A stretch of 25,769 bases of DNA from Euplotes cf. woodruffi 2 WChen-2021 (taxonomy: Eukaryota > Ciliophora > Spirotrichea > Euplotida > Euplotidae): contig JAGYYN010005303.1 in the NCBI GenBank assembly GCA_021441665.1, positions 1 to 25,769 on the forward strand, given 5' to 3'. Both the position numbers and the translations under genes were made by a program. This document shows, in pieces, positions 18,799-25,769 of the stretch. The stretch's first letter is position 1. The number at the start of each line of letters is the position of its first letter. The notes under the pieces were generated by a model. The model was not told where the DNA came from and made no database searches. It saw nothing but the letters and a program-made list of their open reading frames with translations.

Positions 18799-21043
18799 TT
18801 ACCAATATGCGAAAAAAATTGCTAAGTTTCTATTTGTTGATGATCTCCTTATCATCAACATCAACTCTAAGTTCATGTTTCATTTCTTTAAGCAAGCTGA
18901 GATTTTGCCTTAATGCTCTGTCCATACTAAACTCGGTTTTTTTGTTGTGTTTATCTATAAAAATCAACAATTTTAAGTACATTTTGAGTCTTGCTTAATT
19001 TGCGAGGTTATTAGACTTCCACGTTGTTCTGAAGCCTGCGGCTGCTTGCTATATTAAATTAACTATTGAGCCCCAGTCAGCAAAGATACAGTTTTACTGC
19101 TGCTTTGCCTGAGCTTACATTTTATCAGTATATTTATAACTAGTCGCAGAGTTTCTCTGATAATGGTTGTTAGCTACAAAATCTTCCATCGTGATACTGA
19201 GCTTCCTGATCTTGTCAGCATTCTTCATCAAGAACATCTTTCTATTCTTGATGGTCTGGATCGACAGGCTGAGGTCTTTGTACTTTTCCTTATTGATCTC
19301 TTTTCGTCTTTTTGTACTGTTGTTTCTATTTGGGCTGGATCTGGAGTTTGTGTGGCGAGGGCATAACCTCGCTCACTTCGTACTTCGGCATCAACTGGAA
19401 GTAATTCGCTGTTTCCTGCATCGCATCGTGATTCACATTAATGCCTATTGCTTAGATTCACAACTTACTTTGGTTGATAACACTTAACTTTTTTGATAAG
19501 TTCTGCCTCTTACCGAGGTCTCAGTCGATACTGGACCCCTTCGGCTGAGTGATTTGCAATAAATCTCTATTTAGCCATGAAGAGTCGTCGAATTTATCTT
19601 GGTGCTTGGTCCCTGTGATTCAGATGATTTTGATTAAAATAAAGCAAATAATTACTTTCGTTATTCTCACTTCCAACTGCCGATTTGTAAATGATATTGC
19701 TACTGTTGAGTTTTGATGTAGCACCGAAATTTTGAAAGTTTAGGCTCTTCTTCATTCCAACGATTATTTCATCAGACGTTATTTGAGCTAATTTTAGTTA
19801 CACCTTTAGTTAATTACTAATATAGTTAAGGTTGTTGAATCCAAAAACTTGGTTGGCACCCTTTCTAAACTTCCTTGTTCTCGGCGAGGTCTTGTTGCTG
19901 TAATACTGAGCTTTCTTGTGACTGAATATCTTTTGGATCTCTTGCCTCACTATATCCTCGGAGTTCTTTCCCTTTTCTTTTATCTAAATATGACTTGTCT
20001 ATCTAGTTTCTCGGTTTTATCCTCAGTCGATTTGACTTTGATTGAGCCGAGGTACTTGTGGTTTATAAGCCGAACATTGCCCCGTTTTGGTTTTGACTCA
20101 GTGATAAAATCGCTTTCTCTTTCGATTTCGTTAATCTGACTGATCTAAATTAAAAATTTACAGCTTTTAGCAATAAAATGCAATACCGATCGATGCTTAT
20201 TTATTGCTTGGATTGGGATGGAGTCATGTTCATCGTCTTCATCAGAATCAATCTTAGATAAATTTGCCTTGATCACAGGAAAAGTGATCTTTTGGCTGTT
20301 TTTATTCTTCGGGATGATCAATTTATATTCCGTTGACTCGACCTCCTCTCCTGCATCTTGATCGATTAGCTTTTTATGGACTATTATCATGCACCTCAAG
20401 TTCGTGGATTTTTTGGGTTTTGAGGAAGCTGTTTCCGTAGTTTTCTATAACATTCGTCAGCTGCGCTTACTTAATTCAGTTTTGTTTTCAAATGAACTTT
20501 TGCTATTAAAGCCCTTCGATTCGTTAAATAAATTATTCAAAGCGTCGATGGCATTTTGTTCAAGCAGAGACCGAATAATATCGCTTTGTTTATTTTTCAG
20601 AATACTTATTACTAATTTTGCTTCTTGCCATCGCAGGTTTGATAACATCATTCGGCTCTAGTTCAACGTTAATTTCAATTTGGACTAAGTTACCTTTAAA
20701 GTCGCCGTTGAATCGAGATTTGCCTTTGGCCTTGATCGACACAATTTTGAATGCTTTATCAAATTTGTAGCTAATGCCTAAACCAAAATTTTGCTTTGTC
20801 TTACTGTGGTTTGAGCTGCTGAAGTTTTCCAGTTTAGGTTCGGTCTTTTCTGCAAGCTCGTCGTTGACCAGCTGCAGCAAAGTCTGCTTATTTTCGAGAT
20901 GTGTTCATGCTTCGCTGGAAGGAGCCTGAATCGGTTGAATGATACAACTTACCTTTATTTTCGATTGCGATTTTGGACAGCTTTGAGTTGTCGATTACTG
21001 TGCGTCTTTTCAGATGCTGCGGGATCGGGATTAACTTGGATAA
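18799..21043 (-). CDS. Large ciliate orphan, about 650 residues, eight introns
   Basis: The minus-strand model runs from an exon beginning at 21043 (LIPIPQHLKRRTVIDNSK) to AAA TAG at 18830-18832, 648 residues; if that site shifts, ten more residues lead to TAA at 18799-18801. +1 sites: AAA-TAA 20888, AAA-TAA 20590, CCA-TAA 20374 and AAA-TAG 19326. AGA-TAA at 19980 fits a +2 step. Introns: 20445-20470, 20145-20186, 19788-19817, 19613-19655, 19445-19468, 19049-19118 and 18955-18980, plus one presumed before 21043. All phases agree. The start codon was not found; the AG at the exon edge suggests a further upstream exon. The protein is charged and Ser/Asn/Lys-rich, with a predicted helical end (MDRALRQNLSLLKEMKHEL). 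No family was recognised; possibly a cytoskeletal or basal-body protein, but that is a guess. Confidence 0.75.
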
Positions 21044-21052
21044 CTATTTTTA

Positions 21053-21567
21053 GTTAAAATGGAGAGAATTTGGGAAGGTAATTTTATGCGAGATTTTTTG
21101 CTATTTAAGCCTGAAAATCGTTAAATAATTTTTGGTGTTGAATAACTAGCTGTTGAAAAATCTTATATAAAATAAGAATGAAATCAGAGCCGACAGAAGT
21201 GTATAGTAAAGAAAGTTACTTTTTTATAGTAAAAAAGTAAAGCAAATTTTATTTTATAGTTTGTATTTAATCATAAATAAAAGTCAAAAAAATTATTTAA
21301 AACATATTGTCGATAAAATCAAAACAAAACCTTATCAATGCTCTTTCATCTTGAAACTTAATTATCTAATTGAAAAAAATTAAAACTAGACTCTACTTTA
21401 TCTATTTTTTAATTTCTTAATTCCACTTTAACTCTTTCCATATCCCCATCCTACCTGTTCCATTGTTAATTTTATTTATTCAATAAGTAATAAAAATATT
21501 CGAGCAGCAAAATAAATTTGAATAATATTTCAATCTAAACAATCATTCCCTCTTCATACAAAAAACG
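21053..21567. other. Divergent intergenic region
   Basis: About 515 bases between two genes transcribed away from each other. It is very AT-rich, with no frame of note. It should hold both promoters and perhaps the missing first exon of the minus-strand gene. AATTGAAAAA at 21368-21377 fits the HATTGAAaHH motif. Confidence 0.4.
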
Positions 21568-24083
21568 ATGACAAGTGCAGTGTAAGCAGCAAGTGACATG
21601 GTATAGAGTTAAAACCGATCCATTCCTCGAGCTGATGTCCATGCGCATGCCAAAGGTTTACGGGCGCAACAGCGACCAAGGATTCATCTACATCTGCGGT
21701 AAACTTAAATAAAATTCTAACAATGGCTGATTCTCAATCTTTTTCTTATCTTTTATCACCAGTTCCACTACTGTCCTTGCATAACAGCACCCGATAATCA
21801 CGAAAAATTTATTGACTAAAATTACTTGATATTTTCTGCTTTTTTTTACTAAAAAAAACCGCTATTTGTATTAATATTCTCCATTACGAAGAACCTCAAA
21901 ATAATCATATGAAAATTTATGATTATCTGTATCTCGATGTAATTTTTTGCTTTGATTTTAATTTGAAACCAGCAAAAATGAGCCTAGATATATGAATGAC
22001 TATAGACAAAGCTCCTGCTGTCGTCCTGCAAGTCCTAGAGCAAGAAGGATGGGTAGAATTCAACCCAGTTATTCATAAAGACGATGAATGGAACCTATGA
22101 TGGAGTGGATTCCGCCCAAAACCTTCAGATTACAAATAAAGGAAAGCCTTACCAGAAGTTCAACCACTTCCCCAAAATCAATTTCGTCGGGACAAAAGAT
22201 AACCTTTGCAGGATGATTAAATAAAATGAGGAATCTTTATGGTAAAATATATGATTTCTCCCCGCTTACGATGATTCTGCCTAACGACTACTCAAAGTTC
22301 GTTACTGAGTGAGCTTCTTCTGAGAACTCAGCAGTTTGGATCTGCAAGCCTACAGACTCCAGCTGCGGAAGGAAAATATTCCTGCTGACTAACTTCAGCG
22401 AGCTAAACTACGATTCCGCGTGTATAGTCCAGAGGTACATCGACAATCCGCTGCTAATCAACGGATACAAATGGGACATGCGGGTTTACGTGGTTATCAC
22501 TTCGATGCTGCCGCTCAAAGTTTACATTTACGAAGAAGGCCTGGCAAGATTTTCAACTGAAAAGTATAACTTAAAGACGTTAGACAATAAATTCTCACAT
22601 TTGACCAATACTTCGATTAATAAACACGGACCCAGCTGCAATGTGAACAAATAAAGTCGTCGGCTCAGGCTGCAAGTGGACGTTTAAGCAACTGAAGGAG
22701 TACTTTGTAAGAGCGGGCTACGACTTCGATAATCTTTGGTTCAAAATCAAAACTATTGTGATACTGACACTGATTAACTTCTCAGCTTCTGTTCAAGACT
22801 GAGAATGAGGCTTTGAACTACTCGGATTCGACATCATGGTCGATAATAAATTTAAGCCTTGGCTTATTGAAGTCAATACGCCTCCTGCTTTAGATGTCGA
22901 GACGCCTGTGGATGAGATGATCAAGCCAAAGCTGGTGAAAGATATCTTAGAAATCCTTGATTTTGAAAAATACGACGATTATAATAAATAAAGTCGATCT
23001 CGAGTCGATAATGAACCGTAAGTACCCAGGCAACTCATCGAAGAGCTCAATGAACTTCAAAAGTTCGTTATAAACTACCCTTCGACATACGTGAAAAGCA
23101 CGAAGATCTTAGGATTATATGAGGAGAACTGTTCTCAGAGGTCGTATAGTTTTAAACTTCCTTCAGATACATCTACTTCGTCGCACTCTGCGAAGGTAAA
23201 GCCTGTCGTGGTAAACCACGAGCAGATTGTATTCAGAAAAGAGAACACGACATCGCAAGGGTCAAGCTATTCGGGGATTTGAGAGAATGACAAAGCAGCA
23301 CTTAAAAGATACAGCATGAGGAACATTGGCAAAGCAATTATTAATAAAGACCCACGGTAGGTATAAATCAAAAATCCTGTAGTAAAAGCAGTCAACTTAA
23401 TTGATATTATAGCAGAAAAATTTCAGGCTTAGAGCAAGAGTCGTCTGCGTATATTCTTACTAACAAAAGCTTTCGAAATGGCCATACTAAACGGAAAGAT
23501 TTTAAGGTACCGGATTTTTAAACTAACTTCATACAGCAGCAAGATATCAGCCAGGAAGAAGAGAAAACCTTCATTAATTTTCAAAATAACAGACGAAGAC
23601 TTGAGAGCATAAAAGAGACAACTCGACATATGAAGTCAAATGAAGAAAGGTTCTTGTGAAATCGAGGAATCAAATACAATAATAGCCAGAAGCCACAGAG
23701 AACTCCTATTTTTCCTGATACCCAGGATACTCCGATGGACAACGGGGTGTACAACAAAGCTAATTCTAGCGTAAATAGGCCGAATGGTGGCCGAGTTTAC
23801 TACGCTGCCTGGAAAGAAGCTCTGCAGAAATAAAAGAGCAATAAATTCAATGAAACTGCAAAAACCTAAAGAAAATGTAACAAAAAAGTACAATGAAAGA
23901 GTTGGCAACTTTGAGATGATTTTCCCGTTTAACAAGCTTACTGAAGACCTAGCTATTGATGCTTGACGCACTCAAAATATTAAAAATCCAACTATTCCAA
24001 ATTACACAAGATTAATAGTAAACGAGATTAAAAACCTGGTAGCAATACATAACTGAGAAACTGAAGTCAAAGAGATTAAGTAA
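21568..24083 (+). CDS. TTLL2: Tubulin tyrosine ligase-like protein, TTLL2 type, six +1 frameshifts
   Basis: The start is the ATG at 21568; 696 residues. +1 sites: GTG-TAA 21583, then AAA-TAA at 22137, 22222, 22652, 22989 and 23831. Introns: 21699-22005 (307 bp), 23018-23043, 23357-23412 and 23507-23536; all phases agree. DDEWNLCWSGFRP, NHFPKINFVGTKDNL and FSPLTMILPNDYSKF lead into the ATP-grasp core: WICKPTDSSCGR, IVQRYIDNPLLINGYKWD, RVYVVITSMLPL, HLTNTSINKHG and LGFDIMVDNKFKPWLIEVN with the metal-binding Glu and Asn. The end has NFEMIFPFNKLTEDLA, matching the C-terminal block of TTLL2. The family adds glutamate chains to tubulin in cilia and basal bodies. The stop is AAG TAA. Confidence 0.93.
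21699..22005 (+). other. 307-bp intron or insertion in TTLL2
   Basis: It begins GTAAAC and ends CTATAG and joins phase 1 to phase 1 (TGC G|AC AAA). It is four times the length of any other intron in the window (21-72 bp). It contains no open frame. It may be a long intron, an intron carrying a small RNA, or an excised germline element whose edges happen to resemble splice sites. Confidence 0.7.
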
Positions 24084-24368
24084 TAAAATTTCTGATTTTA
24101 AAATATATCCATAGTTTTATTTATTTGTTTGTTTCTTCACGGTAGAACTTCGGTTCTAATAATATTTAATATATCTTATTTTAATATTTTTGCACGAATA
24201 AAACATACCGTTTATGAATATTATATTTTTTATGAGCACCAAAATTGCCGTTTTCCAACTCGTTTAAATCACCTTCCATTCTTATGTCAAAGCAATATAA
24301 AATGTTCTGAATATCAACCATAATTATTTCGTATTGAAACACATAATTTCGATTACACATTAATACTT
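24084..24368. other. Gap between convergent genes with an ATTGAAA motif
   Basis: The gap is AT-rich with no gene. TATTGAAACA at 24332-24341 fits HATTGAAaHH at every position. The TTLL2 stop and the stop of the next minus-strand gene bound the gap. Confidence 0.35.
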
Positions 24369-25424
24369 TTAAATCTCATTAAGACATATAAAATTGTGTC
24401 CAAATGTGACATATTTATAGCCTGAGATTCTTGGTAAGCTGCGGTTGCTTACTCATGGTTTATAATATAATCTCGTCAAATTCTTACTTTCCAATTTCAG
24501 CTTTGAAAAGCATACTGAAGTAGTTTTGATCTTAAATAACGAGGTACTGCTTCTTCGATCTCCCAGAGCTGTATCCTCCAGTCCATTTATATCTTTATTT
24601 CTTCACTTTTCAGTGTTCTGAGAAATCGCGGTATTTGGTATTGTACGTCGAGCTGTAATACGAGTCCGACTGCGGTTTGAGTATCATCTGCTTTTTCAGG
24701 ACTGATTCCTTGTCTTTTTTATCAGACAAACAGCTGTTAGACTGCTCATTTTGCTTTAGCTTTCTTAGCTTTTTGAAAGCGGAACGAAAGGCATTCGATG
24801 TGATGAAGATTCCAGTCATCAAATCCTTGGTTAAGGTATTAGGAGTGACTGAGCTTGCAATACAGTCGAAAATAATTAATCTATATTACAAATATTTGTC
24901 GAAAATTGGGTGTAAATATTGGCATTTCAGAACGAGTGAAAATTTTTGCAATTTTATCACAGCTTTTATTAGAAGAACATCAGCTATTTAGCGCTATTCG
25001 CAGATTTAAATTTATTCTTTGATTCGTTCTTGCTTTGATTGGTATATTTATATGGAGTTTGCTCAGATTTACATCATAATATCTTCGCTAAGTCTTCTTT
25101 TGTACCATATTGTTTTTGCGGCATTTCTAGAGCTTTACCTTTGAATAACTTAAAAATCATGTTCTCGATACTTGATTGATCGTCGGACTGGAGAGTAGGA
25201 CTGGAGGTAGTTTGATCTTTCTGAATTTTTAAAATATTTTCCTTAACACTGACTTGATACGCTCTGAGTTACTTATAAGAAAACTTCCTCAAGAACCTCG
25301 TCAAATTTTGATTTAATTTATCAGTCTTGAGACTATAGATTTTCTGAATCAATTTCAAGTAATCAACCTCGTTTTTATTGCGATTCACAGATGATAAAAT
25401 ACTTTTTTTTTCTTGGTGGAACAT
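24369..25424 (-). CDS. Basic ciliate orphan, 343 residues, three +1 frameshifts
   Basis: On the minus strand from the ATG at 25424 (MFHQEKKSILSSVNRNK) to ATT TAA at 24369-24371. One 21-bp intron (25264-25284, GTTTTC...CTCAG) removes an in-frame TAA. +1 sites are AAA-TAG at 24984-24986, ATA-TAG at 24881-24883 and AAA-TAA at 24595-24597. Segment lengths are exact multiples of three between sites. The protein is soluble, with a helical N-terminus (DYLKLIQKIYSLKTDKLNQN), then DDQSSIENMIFKLFKGKALE, and lysine/serine-rich stretches. I recognise no domain. One stretch, with TPNFRQIFVI before the second shift site and RLIIFDCIASSVTPNTL after it, is less low-complexity and would be the best search query. 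Confidence 0.72.
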
Positions 25425-25769
25425 TAAATTCCTTTCACAATATCTTATTTTGTTTTCTATCTATATTTTTAATTTTATTTTATAATTAATATTTTCTCCA
25501 AACAAGCAATCTAATGAATAAACAAAATTTAGCATAAATATTGTAAAATTATCAAAGCAAGTTTATAATTTCTCTTTCATAAGGAAAACCTTAAAATATT
25601 GCAATTTTGCTTCGTAATTCTTCCAATTTCACTTATAAATAAATTTGGCTAGAAAATCAAATTTTGATATTTTAGTAAATTAAAAATGTAAATAATAGCT
25701 GACCATCAAAGCTGTTTCAATTATTTATATAAGTTTTCAATTGTTTTTAGTTGCTCTATATTGCGACTA
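25425..25769. other. AT-rich upstream region
   Basis: Very AT-rich DNA upstream of the last minus-strand gene, with no frame or repeat of note. It probably holds that gene's promoter. Confidence 0.45.

Noticed and set aside
19849-20139. 96-codon plus-strand frame and other plus frames between 18800 and 20661
   Set aside because: These lie antisense to exons of the minus-strand gene whose intron phases and shift sites are all consistent.
1-25769. UGA read as tryptophan (Blepharisma or Mycoplasma-like code)
   Set aside because: UGA falls on the PTEN catalytic cysteine and on FYVE zinc ligands, and UGG is used for Trp throughout.
1-25769. tRNA, snRNA, rRNA, telomere C4A4 arrays, CRISPR arrays, transposase or virus-like genes
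   Set aside because: I looked for T-arm motifs, U2/U6 core motifs, C4A4/G4T4 runs, regular repeats, and DDE or capsid-type proteins, and saw none.

Overview
This window is ciliate nuclear DNA of Euplotes type. UGA is read as cysteine: it encodes the catalytic cysteine of a PTEN phosphatase at 9335-9337 and two zinc ligands of a FYVE finger at 15478 and 15487. Only UAA and UAG stop translation, and internal UAA/UAG codons, mostly after AAA, mark +1 ribosomal frameshift sites, a published trait of Euplotes. Introns are tiny (about 21-72 bp) with GT...AG ends. Genes become visible only when all three rules are applied together. I count 26 well-supported +1 sites and three places where a +2 step fits better. 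Exon lengths and phases agree across the DCAF11, PTEN, TTLL2, 17280-18742, 18799-21043 and 24369-25424 models.

Layout: (1-1264) a protein kinase running off the left edge and a small four-helix membrane protein, both on the minus strand. (1265-3284) AT-rich DNA with one doubtful 131-codon reading frame and a nested inverted-repeat structure. (3285-5951) a basic orphan on the minus strand, divergent from a seven-exon WD40 protein matching DCAF11. (5952-8974) 3 kb with no gene I can defend. (8975-11228) a PTEN orthologue with four +1 sites. (11478-13704) an EF-hand protein with many introns. (13801-15711) a PX/BAR-like protein ending in a FYVE finger. (16009-18742) two ciliate orphans on the plus strand. 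(18799-21043) a long orphan on the minus strand. (21568-24083) a tubulin tyrosine ligase-like protein closest to TTLL2, with six +1 sites. (24369-25424) an orphan on the minus strand.

The recognisable genes act in phosphoinositide signalling (PTEN, FYVE/PX protein), calcium sensing (EF-hand), ubiquitin ligase adaptor function (DCAF11) and tubulin modification (TTLL2). They lie on both strands with separate spacing, so there is no operon and I see no evidence that they form one system.

Most Euplotes somatic chromosomes are single-gene and capped by C4A4/G4T4 telomeres. About eleven genes in both orientations with no telomere repeat suggest germline (micronuclear) DNA or an unusually long somatic chromosome. 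ATTGAAA-like motifs in several gene gaps would fit chromosome breakage sites, but this is only suggestive. I found no virus-like element, transposase, tRNA, rRNA or CRISPR array.
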